In this document: one piece after another, positions 18,372-28,035 of the stretch
Position numbering within the stretch: the stretch's first letter is position 1
Layout: each line of letters starts with the position of its first letter
NCBI GenBank assembly: GCA_018333075.1
Contig: BORH01000002.1
Coordinates: 372,001-436,000, forward strand
Source of the DNA: Heyndrickxia sporothermodurans
Lineage (GTDB): Bacteria > Bacillota > Bacilli > Bacillales > Bacillaceae_C
Reading direction: 5' to 3'
Length of the DNA: 64,000 nucleotides
Program-made: the position numbers and the translations under genes
Notes under the pieces: model-generated
Told to the model about the DNA's origin: nothing
Databases searched by the model: none
Seen by the model: the letters and a program-made list of their open reading frames with translations, nothing else

Positions 18372-18408
18372 AGTAAAAGCATATAACTTTGAGTTCTATG
18401 CTTTTACT
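18372..18408. terminator. Hairpin between convergent nuclease and helicase genes
   Basis: Perfect 12-bp stem AGTAAAAGCATA (18372-18383) / TATGCTTTTACT (18397-18408). No strong T-run on either side, so terminator function is probable rather than certain. Confidence 0.6.
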
Positions 18409-18458
18409 AATTAATTCAATATTTAGGATGTGTTAAAGATGGAATGAATGAAAATTTA

Positions 18459-21140
18459 CTAACGCCATGTATTTTTGCGTTCTGTTCTTCGTATGAATGC
18501 TGAAGACATTGCTTTCATTCTAGCTTTAATTAATATTTTTCGACCCTCCAACGTTCGCGTATAAATAAGCTCTGCTTTACCCACCTTTTTTCCCCATTGT
18601 TGATGAAAAAATTCTGTATTCACCTTGTTTTTCCCAATGATTTGCGGAATAGAGTAATAATTCAATTGATTTACTAATCCTTTTTTCTGTTGAGTTAATA
18701 AAAGATAACGTGGATTTTCAATAGGATTCATAAACTCTTGTAATGTATCGATAAATAGAGATTTTTCATAATTTGTCCCACCAACCATCCAGCAATAAAC
18801 GAAACCATTTTTATCTCGATCAGTTAGAATTTTTAATTTTGTTATATCCGTTTGTAATAGTTTCATATGATTAAGTGTATTTACTATGACTTCGCCCATT
18901 TCCTTCATGCATAACTCAATGGAACCATGTTTTATCAATAGTTTAAGAGCCTTAATGGTTTTCGGTAAGGTAGCAATAACCCCTAGTACAATTGCAGACG
19001 CTATAACAATTAAGAATACATCTAATGAAAGATTCCTTTTTGATTCTAAACTCTCTAATATACCGAGAGTCACACTTAATCCGATTCCCATTGCTTGGAG
19101 TAGTAATGCTCGAATCGTATTTTTATAAACAAATTCCTTTGGGATCATTTCTTTTGGCGACTTTATTTCTTTTACTATATTTTTTCCTTCCCCAACCGCG
19201 CTATCCCAACGCTCTTTTAGTTTGTTTCTCTGATTTGCTAATGCAAATGTCTTTTCATTCATAAGCTTAATTTTTTCTGCATTATATGGAGGTGATTCAA
19301 TGTTCAAACGATTAATCCCATTCTCAATTACATCATCTTCATAAGCAATACCGACAAATGATTGAAATCTTCTAGATAAAGTGTAGAAATCCTGACCTTG
19401 TTCTTCCTGTGTTGAATCAATACAAACTAAATGCCATACATTGGCTGTTTTTTCTTTATTCTCTGGTTCCACTCTTATAGCTCTACCTCTCATTTGATTA
19501 GAGAGCATAAATGTACCGACATAAGAAGCTAAAATAATTGAGTTAATACATGGAGCATCCCACCCCTCTCCAAGTAATGAAGTAGTTCCTACCAGAACCT
19601 GTATCTCGCCTTTTGTAAACAAATCTGTCATTATTCGTACGAGATGTTGATTATGTGCCCCCGCTACTTGAATCGAAATATATCGGCTATCATGCGGTAA
19701 CCATTTATACTGAATGTTTTTCTCCAAATAAGGAGAATTCAAAAATGAAGAAAGTGCCGTTTCAGGCAAAATAACAATGGATCCTGTTAATACCCCTAGT
19801 TTTGTTGTAAATTGCTGATTTCGACGTAAGGTTTCAAATATCGGGATAACGCCGATTCGCGTTAATGGTTTTACATCTTGCTCATTTTTTGGAAGGTCGG
19901 GAAGACGAATAAAATCAGTTAAAATGACTAATCTTAATTGCTCCTTCATTTCCTTCCTTTCAAATTTTACAACTTCAAGGATACTGTTTAATTTGGATAC
20001 ACTTTGTATAAGGGTTTGATCCAACTTTTTATTCGATTGTAAGCAAATTTTCCTTTTATTAATTGCCCCTATACGTTTCAGCTCTTTTTTTACTTGTTTT
20101 AAATATATATTTTCTTTATCGATTAATGGGTCTTGGTAAAGAATTCCGGTTAAAAGATCTTCCATCCATTGTAAATTAATAGGAGGAATATTTTTGTTAT
20201 CCATTCCAATAATATGTAAAAGCTCTTTCCATCTCTTATTACCAACCTCTTTAAGATAAATTAATAAACTTGTAAAATAGGTTGGTGACGATAAAATTTC
20301 TTCCAAATGATCATACGGAGAAAGAATCCATGGATGGGATTCAATTATTTTTTCAACGTCTTGACTTTTCAAAAGACTTGTTGTTAAAAGTTGAACATTT
20401 TCACGAAAAAAAGTGATGATCTCTTTTTCTTCATCATTTGGTGTTGAAAAATAAATATAATCTTGATGCGGACAAAGGTCCTGCTCCTTAACTAATTCTG
20501 GCACATTTATTTCCAAATCGATAGGTCCACATAACTGTATATAACGTTCCCACTCTAATAAAGAAACATCATAAGGTGGTGTAGCTGTTAGCGCAACAAT
20601 ACTTGGCACAACAAGGTGGTCACAAAATTGAATCGTGCTTTTCCACCATTCCGTTCTTAAGTGATGTGCCTCATCTAATATAAGGGTTCGAAATCCAAAC
20701 CGGACAACCTTTTCTTGGAGATTGATTAATTCACTTTCATTAATATCCTCAGAAAATATCTCGTCATCATCTATATCGTCACTCACTCCATGTTTTTGTC
20801 TAGAAAACAAGGCATGAAGAGATTGATAGGTTGTAATGGTAAGGAACTTAGGGTTTTTAAGATTCATTGAAATCCAATTTGGCGCTTGATCGGTTTGCAA
20901 AAATAATTGTAAAAATCTTTGATACCATTGATGTTTAATCGCTAATGTGGGAGCAAGAATAAGGGTTGGCTGGTTAATACGAAGCATAACCTCTAAACCA
21001 AGTACCGTTTTGCCTGATCCTGGTGGTGCGATTAAATGAAGGTGACGATTCTTCAAATGATGATCAAGTTCAGATAATACGTTTTCCTGATATGATCGCC
21101 AGTTATAAAGAAATTTTATCCCATTAGGGAAAGCTAACAC
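18459..21140 (-). CDS. SF2 DEAH-box helicase with two C-terminal membrane segments
   Basis: An 893-residue protein. N-terminal SF2 motor: Walker A APPGSGKT (38-45), DEAH (156-159), TATP (185-188), motif V GTTSLLGEGWDAP (518-530) and motif VI QMRGRAIR (549-556), so the ATPase looks intact. This is the type III restriction/UvrB-like branch (ResIII). Around 677-696 and 706-724 there are two hydrophobic segments, then a soluble domain of about 165 residues that I cannot assign (contains GFVYCWMVGGTNYEKS). A membrane-tethered helicase is unusual. Start GTG at 21140 with GGAAGGGG upstream. No methylase or specificity subunit is adjacent; a DUF2161 nuclease gene converges on it. Confidence 0.85.
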   Translation of the reverse strand: MLAFPNGIKFLYNWRSYQENVLSELDHHLKNRHLHLIAPPGSGKTVLGLEVMLRINQPTLILAPTLAIKHQWYQRFLQLFLQTDQAPNWISMNLKNPKFLTITTYQSLHALFSRQKHGVSDDIDDDEIFSEDINESELINLQEKVVRFGFRTLILDEAHHLRTEWWKSTIQFCDHLVVPSIVALTATPPYDVSLLEWERYIQLCGPIDLEINVPELVKEQDLCPHQDYIYFSTPNDEEKEIITFFRENVQLLTTSLLKSQDVEKIIESHPWILSPYDHLEEILSSPTYFTSLLIYLKEVGNKRWKELLHIIGMDNKNIPPINLQWMEDLLTGILYQDPLIDKENIYLKQVKKELKRIGAINKRKICLQSNKKLDQTLIQSVSKLNSILEVVKFERKEMKEQLRLVILTDFIRLPDLPKNEQDVKPLTRIGVIPIFETLRRNQQFTTKLGVLTGSIVILPETALSSFLNSPYLEKNIQYKWLPHDSRYISIQVAGAHNQHLVRIMTDLFTKGEIQVLVGTTSLLGEGWDAPCINSIILASYVGTFMLSNQMRGRAIRVEPENKEKTANVWHLVCIDSTQEEQGQDFYTLSRRFQSFVGIAYEDDVIENGINRLNIESPPYNAEKIKLMNEKTFALANQRNKLKERWDSAVGEGKNIVKEIKSPKEMIPKEFVYKNTIRALLLQAMGIGLSVTLGILESLESKRNLSLDVFLIVIASAIVLGVIATLPKTIKALKLLIKHGSIELCMKEMGEVIVNTLNHMKLLQTDITKLKILTDRDKNGFVYCWMVGGTNYEKSLFIDTLQEFMNPIENPRYLLLTQQKKGLVNQLNYYSIPQIIGKNKVNTEFFHQQWGKKVGKAELIYTRTLEGRKILIKARMKAMSSAFIRRTERKNTWR

Positions 21141-21267
21141 TATGTTGTACCCCTTCCTTGTCTTTTTTGCTTACTTTTTTAACTTATTGATCAGTTATTA
21201 CTATATTTTTAAAGCTCATTGACTAATCGGCTCTTTTCAATTGTATATTGATACGCTTAATGAAAAA

Positions 21268-21295
21268 CCGCAACAAATGTTTACACTTGTTGCGG
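21268..21295 (-). terminator. Terminator containing the stop codon of the SGNH gene in its loop
   Basis: CCGCAACAA (21268-21276) pairs with TTGTTGCGG (21287-21295), and GGTTTTTC follows on the minus strand. The stop codon (21281-21283) lies in the loop and the last codons form one arm. Confidence 0.85.
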
Positions 21296-21991
21296 CTTCT
21301 TGTTGTTGTCCATGGAATTAGTTATTCCTTTGAAAATTTCTGTACTTACTATTTTATAGCCCTTCGGTGTTAAATGTATCCCATCATCACTAATAAGATC
21401 AAATAAATCATCTTCTTGCTTTAATGCGGATCTTACATCAATTTTCAGCACATCTAAATCCTTTATCAGCTTGTTTAGGCTACGATTATATAATCCATGC
21501 CAATGTTCAATTCCACCTACAAGACTAATCCAATGGCTAATAGAAGGTCCATATTTATCAGCAATAAATTTATAATAACGAACAGGATCCAATGGAGGTA
21601 AATTTAAGATAATTGGAGTAATTCCTGAATCTTTTACAGTTGTAATGAGTACTTTTATATTTTCTAAATACCGATCAATTGGAACGATTGGTGTATGTTG
21701 CTCTTCGGGATATTTTGCAACTTCATCCCAATTAAAATTGCAGTCATTTCCCCCGACTCCAATAATCGTATAATCTGGCTTTTCATTTAGAACATCTTTA
21801 GATAATCTAGAAATAAGAAGGTCCGAATTGTCATTAAAAGCTCCTTTATTTACTACCTCCACTGTTTCATTATTGCTTGTCGGAAATAATCCCTGTAAAT
21901 ACGAAGGATAATTTTCCTTCAATATGCGCAAACGGCCTTTAACAAAAGAAACACCTCTTGTTAAGCTATCACCAAAGCAGATTATTTTCAT
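21281..21991 (-). CDS. SGNH/GDSL hydrolase family esterase
   Basis: A 236-residue hydrolase of the SGNH superfamily. Block I is ICFGDSLTRG (nucleophile S9), block III GVGGNDCNF, and block V DGIHLTPKGY with the catalytic Asp and His. No signal peptide, so it probably acts in the cytosol on an ester or acylated carbohydrate; substrate unknown. Single gene; its terminator overlaps the 3' end of the coding region. Confidence 0.92.
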   Translation of the reverse strand: MKIICFGDSLTRGVSFVKGRLRILKENYPSYLQGLFPTSNNETVEVVNKGAFNDNSDLLISRLSKDVLNEKPDYTIIGVGGNDCNFNWDEVAKYPEEQHTPIVPIDRYLENIKVLITTVKDSGITPIILNLPPLDPVRYYKFIADKYGPSISHWISLVGGIEHWHGLYNRSLNKLIKDLDVLKIDVRSALKQEDDLFDLISDDGIHLTPKGYKIVSTEIFKGITNSMDNNKKPQQV

Positions 21992-22068
21992 CTTTCATCC
22001 CTACTTATAATATTGATATACTATTTACTTAGTATATCATGGTTCCAATTTATAATCTTTATTCAAGA

Positions 22069-22455
22069 TTATGGTTCGAAATAAAAGTGTTTATGTAATT
22101 TACACCCTGGATTAAATGGGATAGAACAATTTGGACAGCTAGAATGACAAAGTAAATATTCATGAATTGTCATTTCATAACCACAGCCTCCACATAGAAC
22201 AGCCTTTTGATTAAACTGTTCTTTTGGCCATACTTTTGGATTTCTACATCCGTGATTCTCATGACATTGATGACATGGATAATACGTTTGACAGCAATAA
22301 AATTTAATTGCTATCCTATCTATCTCCTTATGGTAATGGCTGCATCTTGTTTCTAAATCTACTATATCTCCTTTTACTTCATGCCCTTTAATTAACAAGT
22401 TTATTTCCTCTTCTTTCATTTTTAAGTACATCATCAGAAAAACTACATTAATCAT
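22069..22455 (-). CDS. CHY zinc-finger protein
   Basis: Contains the CHY-type zinc-binding array: CSHYHKEIDRIAIKFYCCQ, YPCHQCHENHG, LCGGCGYEMTIHEY, then CHSSCPNC and CKLHKHFYF. The CHY finger binds three zinc ions and is shared by plant/animal Pirh2-like proteins and many small bacterial proteins of unknown role. The N-terminus is uncertain: the ATG at 22455 has a weak GGATGA upstream, and an internal ATG beginning MKEEEINLLIKG may be the real start, giving a product of about 117 residues. Confidence 0.85.
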   Translation of the reverse strand: MINVVFLMMYLKMKEEEINLLIKGHEVKGDIVDLETRCSHYHKEIDRIAIKFYCCQTYYPCHQCHENHGCRNPKVWPKEQFNQKAVLCGGCGYEMTIHEYLLCHSSCPNCSIPFNPGCKLHKHFYFEP

Positions 22456-22520
22456 TCATCCATTTTATTTTTATGGATTTCTAATCAACTTTTGGCAGAT
22501 CTTTCTCAAACTTAATAAAG

Positions 22521-23093
22521 TTACTCATTTATTTCTAATTGATTCGCTTCATTCATTTTTATTTTCTTATGTTTCATTAAAATCACCGCACTGACAACAT
22601 ATAGAAGTGAGCCTAGGTAAAAGATGCTTCCAATTGTAATAAAATCAACAATATATCCAGTAAGAATAATGGCAAACGCGGCTCCAACTGATGTCCAAAT
22701 ATGATACTTACCAATCTCCATACCTGCTGTTTCTTTTACAACCTTACGCGCCAATGCAGTTTTTTCAGTATTTTTTTGTACTGCTCCCAATATCCCCATA
22801 ATCACTTGCAAAATATATACCTGCCATACCTCTGTTACAAGGGGGAATATTAAAAGAATAACAGCCATTGACCACGAATAGAATATTAGCAATATTTCAT
22901 CCCCAAGAGAATCTGAAAATTTCCCTATCAAAGGGAAAAAACATGCAGACGTTAATGCAAATAATCCATATGCCCAGCCGAATTGAGAATAGCTGTCCCC
23001 TACATTTTTTAATAAAAGTATATAGAAAGGAAAGATCATACTGCTTGCCATCATAATAATGCTTTGATAATAGAGAAATCGTTTATATGTCAT
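22521..23093 (-). CDS. Half-size MFS-like membrane protein (six helices)
   Basis: A 190-residue protein with about six hydrophobic segments. The N-terminus and first loop (GKFSDSLGDE after TM2) resemble the N-terminal domain of an MFS transporter, but the reading frame stops where the second six-helix domain should begin. No trace of that half is visible downstream, so it is either a natural half-transporter or an old truncation. Its ATG overlaps the stop codon of the FAD oxidase gene (ATGA), so the two are translationally coupled and probably functionally linked. Confidence 0.75.
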   Translation of the reverse strand: MTYKRFLYYQSIIMMASSMIFPFYILLLKNVGDSYSQFGWAYGLFALTSACFFPLIGKFSDSLGDEILLIFYSWSMAVILLIFPLVTEVWQVYILQVIMGILGAVQKNTEKTALARKVVKETAGMEIGKYHIWTSVGAAFAIILTGYIVDFITIGSIFYLGSLLYVVSAVILMKHKKIKMNEANQLEINE

Positions 23094-24535
23094 TTCCCAT
23101 ACTCCTCATAAAATAAATTCACAAATCTTTCTTCGGGATCATATTCTCGTTTCATATTGAAAAATTCCGTTGAACGTGGATAAGCTTCTAGCAATTGTTT
23201 TTTTGATGGATAAGAATAGTAGGGCAAATAATAACTCCCGTTATGCTTTAATGTGACATCAATCATCTTTTGAACCACTTCTTCCGTTGTTTGAATGTCT
23301 TTTTTAGATTTCCCCTGGTTTATTAGAAGCACAAGTGCGAACATATTCTCTTTTGAATAGGACATTACTGAATGATTATTTTTTGATACATACCGAATCG
23401 TGATATTTAGAAGATTCATATTTTCTTTTTGCAAAACGGCACGCAAATCATCAATATAATTTGAAAACTCTGTTGTTGGTACAAAATACTCTTGTAAAAT
23501 TTCCGTTCTTGTTTCACTAGTGTATTCCATAAAAGCTGATTCTGAGCGCATCACATTATTTCGGGTTTCAAGCTTACCATTCATTCTATTAGTATAATAT
23601 TTTTGAATATCCCAAAACGCATTTTTCCCCCAATCGCTATAGCGTGAAAGTCCTAAAAAGAACTTTGGCAATCCAATCATTCGATCTTCCTTTAAATGAT
23701 TATATTTTGCTCTTTCCTCTTGATTGTCAGCAAGAATGTAATCCGTCACATACATTTCGCGTAAAAATGAATTAGGCGCAACAGAAATTCTTGCTAAATG
23801 CATTTCCACTTTTGGGTTCCCTATTACTTCTTTCTCAAAATAGTTCCTATAGTTTTTATAATCTATTAATTTCGCGTTTGTTACATATAAATGATCATCG
23901 GTCAATTGGAGCGTTACGTCTAAAATAATACCGAATAGCCCATAACCACCTATAATATATGGAAACAATTCTTTATTCTCAGTTCTACTTACATTTATGA
24001 TCTCACCTTTTGCATTCATTAAGTGAAATGAGTGAATGGTATCAATTAAAGCATCATTTCGTATATCCCTTCCATGCACATTCACACTTAATGAGCCACC
24101 AATCGTAAAAATGTTTTGTGACTGCATTACTTTTACTGCAAGACCATATGGATTAATATAACGCTGCACATCATCCCAAGTTGCACCACTCTGTACTGTT
24201 ATAGTTTTCTTCTTTTGATCAAAATGTAAAATTTTATTATATTTTTTCATATCGATGATAATTGCATTTGGGTAAAGAGTTTGTCCACCTTGGCTATGCT
24301 GCATCCCTGCAATCGAAAGCTTATCATTCGACTGTTTAGCATCTTTCACGATTTGTTGAAGTTCCTTCTCCCCTGTAGCCGTTTTTATACTTTTAACTGC
24401 TATTGGTAAAAGATGCCCTTTATCGTCTATAATTGGATGTAAAATCTTATTATGATATGCAAATGCAGAACAAACAAATACTATCCCATAACAAATGATA
24501 AAAATGAATAAGTACTTTTTCTTCAAAACATTCAA
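23090..24535 (-). CDS. Membrane-anchored FAD-binding (PCMH-type) oxidase
   Basis: A 481-residue flavoprotein. An N-terminal hydrophobic segment (LFIFIICYGIVFVCSAFAY) anchors or exports it, so the catalytic part is probably outside the membrane. The FAD-binding type 4 domain is seen in SIAGMQHSQGGQTLYP, VQSGATWDDVQRYI and FTIGGSLSVNVHGRD; the C-terminal cap ends in RFVNLFYEEYGK. The FAD-binding His of the VHGRD segment is present. It resembles bacterial oxidases acting on alcohols or sugar acids, but the substrate is unknown. Start is TTG at 24535 with a weak AGAGAGAG. It overlaps the half-MFS gene by 4 nt. Confidence 0.87.
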   Translation of the reverse strand: MNVLKKKYLFIFIICYGIVFVCSAFAYHNKILHPIIDDKGHLLPIAVKSIKTATGEKELQQIVKDAKQSNDKLSIAGMQHSQGGQTLYPNAIIIDMKKYNKILHFDQKKKTITVQSGATWDDVQRYINPYGLAVKVMQSQNIFTIGGSLSVNVHGRDIRNDALIDTIHSFHLMNAKGEIINVSRTENKELFPYIIGGYGLFGIILDVTLQLTDDHLYVTNAKLIDYKNYRNYFEKEVIGNPKVEMHLARISVAPNSFLREMYVTDYILADNQEERAKYNHLKEDRMIGLPKFFLGLSRYSDWGKNAFWDIQKYYTNRMNGKLETRNNVMRSESAFMEYTSETRTEILQEYFVPTTEFSNYIDDLRAVLQKENMNLLNITIRYVSKNNHSVMSYSKENMFALVLLINQGKSKKDIQTTEEVVQKMIDVTLKHNGSYYLPYYSYPSKKQLLEAYPRSTEFFNMKREYDPEERFVNLFYEEYGK

Positions 24536-24636
24536 CTCTCTCTATTTTCAATATCTTTTCCTTTCTTTTAATAATACAAAAAAATGGAACAATATGTTAA
24601 TTAGTTTTTTATAATTTTGGATGTGAATTTATTTCA

Positions 24637-25566
24637 TTAAAACATACTTAATGAGTATTTTTCTGACATCATTTTTAATAGCTCTATTCCTGCAACACTA
24701 TTCCCTTTTTCATCAAGTGCTGGACCATATATTCCAATTCCGAACCTGCCTGGCACAGCTCCCATGATTCCTCCTGAAACACCGCTTTTAGCGGGAATTC
24801 CCACCTTAATAGCGAATTCCCCAGATGCATTATACATGCCACAGGTAACCATAAATGTTTTGCAAATGCGAGCAACATGATGGGGAATAAGCTGTTCTTC
24901 TGATATTGGATCTTTGCCATCTAAAGCAAATACACAGCCAATCCGTGCTAAATCTAAACAGTTCATTTCAATTGAACACTGTTTTGTATACAAATCCATT
25001 AATTGCTCGACATCTTCATTGATGATATGGTGTTGTTTTAAAAAATAACATAAGGAGCGATTCAAATCCGTGGTTTTAAATTCGGACATGGCAACATCTT
25101 TGTTATATCCTAAAGAAATATTACCCGATAATCGCCGAATAAACTTAACTAAACGTTCAAATCGTTCCTCAACACTATCCCCTTTAATCATATGAGTTAC
25201 TGCTAATGCACCTGCGTTAATCATCGGGTTTAATGGTTTAGAAGGAACACTCGTTTCTAGTTTTGCAATTGAATTAAATGGATCACCCGTTGGTTCCTGT
25301 CCTACACGATCAAAAACATATTCTTGTCCTCTATCCATTAATGCCAACGCAAGAGCAAGTACTTTTGAAATGCTTTGTAAAGTTAAATTTTCTGTTACAT
25401 CTCCTGCTGAATAACAATTTCCGTTTGGATAAAAAAGAGCGATAGATAAACTATCTTTATTTGCATTTTTAAGTGCGGGAATATAATCAGCAACTTTCCC
25501 GGTACTCGTATATTTCTTTGCATCATCCACTAATTTCTGAAGTTCATTAACTGAGCGACATTGCAA
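24637..25566 (-). CDS. glsA: Glutaminase
   Basis: Cytosolic beta-lactamase-like serine glutaminase converting glutamine to glutamate and ammonia. The nucleophile motif S-x-x-K is in [10 protein letters not shown]. Other hallmarks are [22 protein letters not shown], the second-site Tyr region [12 protein letters not shown], and [19 protein letters not shown]. The TTG at 25566 follows AAGAGGTGATTTA, an almost perfect Shine-Dalgarno; the upstream ATG at 25587 has none. About 310 residues, normal for the family. It lies downstream of an XRE-family regulator on the same strand, which may control it. Confidence 0.95.
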   Translation of the reverse strand: MQCRSVNELQKLVDDAKKYTSTGKVADYIPALKNANKDSLSIALFYPNGNCYSAGDVTENLTLQSISKVLALALALMDRGQEYVFDRVGQEPTGDPFNSIAKLETSVPSKPLNPMINAGALAVTHMIKGDSVEERFERLVKFIRRLSGNISLGYNKDVAMSEFKTTDLNRSLCYFLKQHHIINEDVEQLMDLYTKQCSIEMNCLDLARIGCVFALDGKDPISEEQLIPHHVARICKTFMVTCGMYNASGEFAIKVGIPAKSGVSGGIMGAVPGRFGIGIYGPALDEKGNSVAGIELLKMMSEKYSLSMF

Positions 25567-25682
25567 ATAAATCACCTCTTCATTCATTTTCTAAAGTTAG
25601 TTTTCATAATTCACATTTTTTTATTATATCCTTTTTCATTTCACCCTTTTAAATTTTTTTCGCTTTAACAAGTAGTCTGTAT

Positions 25683-26534
25683 TCACTTCGCCTTATTATT
25701 TTCCATTAATCTTTTTAATTTTTTCTCTGTATTTGTGTCATCCACTGGTGTATAGACACTACATCTTAGATCATTATTCCCCTGAACTTGTAACGATGTT
25801 AAGTTGAATAACATTTTTCCAGCTTTTGCATGGCGAAATTCAATCAGTACTTCAGGAGCTGAGTCTACTTCACTTTTATTCCAAAAATTTTCGAATTCCT
25901 GAAACTCATTTTCCATTTTTTCTATAAAGCTGGAATACCATGAATCTCCTACATATTGTCCGTAATACGTACGAAAAATCGCCAAGAATCCTCTGACAAA
26001 ATGCTCCCAATTAACCGCTAGACTTCTTAATTCCTTTCTAGCAAATACTAAATAAATAAGATTTCTCTGTTCCTCTTCTACCTGTTCAAAATCAAGAAAT
26101 ACATTTGCTGCTGCTTGATTCCAACCAACAATAAAACATTTTCTATCTGTTATGATCGTCGGGCAATAGGTAAGCTCATGAAGAATTTTCTTTAGTGAAG
26201 GACTAACTATCGTTTCTTTCTCTATAGTAAGATCCGTATTTATTCCTTCTTCCATCGCTAATGCATACAAGTACTTTCGTTCATCTGTATTTAGTTGTAA
26301 GGCTTTAGCGACGGAGTCTAATACTGAGGCTGATACTTTAATATCTCTTCCTTGTTCTAGCCATGTGTACCAAGTGATACTTACTCCCGCTAATTGTGCG
26401 ACCTCTTCTCTCCTCAAACCCGGTGTTCTTCTCCTAGTTCCTGTTGGCAATCCAACCATTTGCGGATGAATTTTCGCACGCTTCATTTTCAAAAACTCAG
26501 ACATTTCCTGCAATCTTGTTACTTGTTTCATCAT
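25683..26534 (-). CDS. XRE-type regulator with MmyB-like C-terminal domain
   Basis: A 283-residue DNA-binding protein. The N-terminal HTH carries the group's typical RRRTPGLRREEVAQLAGVS and TWYTWLEQGRDIKVS. The C-terminal domain (ILHELTYCPTIITDRKCFIV to FRHAKAG) is the MmyB-like ligand-binding region, in some homologues bound to fatty acids. AGGAG precedes two adjacent ATGs (26534, 26531). It is divergent from fabF (26688) and upstream of glsA; either could be its target, and a link to fatty acid sensing is only inference. Confidence 0.9.
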   Translation of the reverse strand: MMKQVTRLQEMSEFLKMKRAKIHPQMVGLPTGTRRRTPGLRREEVAQLAGVSITWYTWLEQGRDIKVSASVLDSVAKALQLNTDERKYLYALAMEEGINTDLTIEKETIVSPSLKKILHELTYCPTIITDRKCFIVGWNQAAANVFLDFEQVEEEQRNLIYLVFARKELRSLAVNWEHFVRGFLAIFRTYYGQYVGDSWYSSFIEKMENEFQEFENFWNKSEVDSAPEVLIEFRHAKAGKMLFNLTSLQVQGNNDLRCSVYTPVDDTNTEKKLKRLMENNKAK

Positions 26535-26687
26535 TTGTCTCCTTTCTTAATCTAGTAGTAATTATACTAGGATAAACAACAACTTGTAATAGGATAAGTC
26601 CATCGTAAAATAAAAGGTAAGATTCACAAAAATAATATCACTCGTTTATCAAAAATACGAATTTAGCAATTAATTGGAGGTTTGACA

Positions 26688-27923
26688 ATGAAAAGGGTTG
26701 TTATTACTGGAATGGGAATTATTTCACCAATCGGAAATTCTGTTTCATCCTTTTGGTCCCAATTAAAAAAAGGTAATTCTGGGATTACTACAATTGATAC
26801 ATTCGATGTTTCAGATTTAAAAACAAAAATCGCGGGAGTTGTTCGTGATTTTGATGGAGATGCCTTGTGGGGAAAAAAAGAAGCGAGGAAAATGGATCGT
26901 TTTTGTCAGTTCGCAGTAGCTGCAGCAGAACAAGCATTGGAGGATTCTAAATTGAACCTACAACAGGTTAACCTAGAACGTTTCGGTGTTTATGTTGGCT
27001 CAGGAATTGGAGGAATTAGCACATTCATTGATAATGTAAATATATTAAATGAGCGAGGTACAAGAAGAGTTAGTCCTAGTTTAGTACCGATGATAATATC
27101 AAATGCAGCCGCAGCTCAAATTAGCATCCGATTGGGAGCACTGGGCCCTTCAATGTCACCAGTGACTGCATGTTCAATTGGAAATACTTCTATTGGAGAA
27201 GCTTTTAAAGCCATTCGTAGTGATGAAGCAGACATTATATTTGCTGGTGGTGTCGAAGCAGCCATTACTCGACTTTCAGTAGCTAGCTTTGGAAATGCTA
27301 CCGCCTTATCAATGAATAATGAGAATCCATCTTCTGCTAGCTGCCCTTTTGATGAAAAAAGAGATGGATTTATTATGAGTGAAGGAGCTGGAATTCTCGT
27401 TCTTGAATCGCTAGAACATGCTACTAAAAGAGGTGCTTCTATTTATGGGGAGGTAATCGGATATGGAGCAAGCTCTGACGCCTATCATATGGTAGCTTCT
27501 CACCCTGAAGGAAAAGGTGCATTTCAGGCGATGAAAAGCGCTCTAAATATTGCTGGAATTAAACCGGATCAAGTAAATGTAATCAGTGCCCATGCAACCA
27601 GCACTAAAGTAGGGGATCTATCTGAAACCTTGGCGATTAAACAATTATTTCAAGAAAAAGCCTACCAAATTCCAATTACGGCAAACAAATCAATGATTGG
27701 TCATATGCTTGGTGCATCTGGAGCAGTAGAGGCAATTGCTTTAGTGAAAATGTTAGAGGAAGGGTTTATTCCTCCTACCATTAACTTAACACAGCCAGAT
27801 CCAGATTGTGATTTAGATTATGTACCAATTACAGGTAGGGAAACTGATCTAACAATTGGATTATCTAATTCCTTTGGATTTGGTGGACATAATTCAGCTA
27901 TAGTATTAAAAAAATATGAATAA
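26688..27923 (+). CDS. fabF: Beta-ketoacyl-ACP synthase II
   Basis: Condenses malonyl-ACP with acyl-ACP in fatty acid elongation. The full catalytic triad is visible: C162 (VTACSIGN), H302 (SAHATST) and H339 (SMIGHMLGASGA); the GFGGHN C-terminal loop is also present. 411 residues, typical length. The ATG at 26688 follows TTGGAGG; a TTG at 26682 lies within the SD spacing. It stands alone, away from other fab genes, and no FapR-like site was recognised upstream, so it may be an additional FabF paralogue rather than the housekeeping copy. Confidence 0.93.
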   Translation: MKRVVITGMGIISPIGNSVSSFWSQLKKGNSGITTIDTFDVSDLKTKIAGVVRDFDGDALWGKKEARKMDRFCQFAVAAAEQALEDSKLNLQQVNLERFGVYVGSGIGGISTFIDNVNILNERGTRRVSPSLVPMIISNAAAAQISIRLGALGPSMSPVTACSIGNTSIGEAFKAIRSDEADIIFAGGVEAAITRLSVASFGNATALSMNNENPSSASCPFDEKRDGFIMSEGAGILVLESLEHATKRGASIYGEVIGYGASSDAYHMVASHPEGKGAFQAMKSALNIAGIKPDQVNVISAHATSTKVGDLSETLAIKQLFQEKAYQIPITANKSMIGHMLGASGAVEAIALVKMLEEGFIPPTINLTQPDPDCDLDYVPITGRETDLTIGLSNSFGFGGHNSAIVLKKYE

Positions 27924-27992
27924 GAAATGTATAATTCCAATAGAAATCAATGTATAAATTCGGACGAACTTGTATATAAATGATTCATCCGT

Positions 27993-28035
27993 AAAAAAAG
28001 GTGTTAGCACTCAGAAATTCATATAGTGCTAACAC
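27993..28035 (-). terminator. Terminator of the AddAB-like operon
   Basis: Perfect 11-bp stem GTGTTAGCACT (28001-28011) / AGTGCTAACAC (28025-28035), with a T7 run on the minus strand. The AddA-like stop codon lies in the first arm. It also faces the fabF 3' end. Confidence 0.85.
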
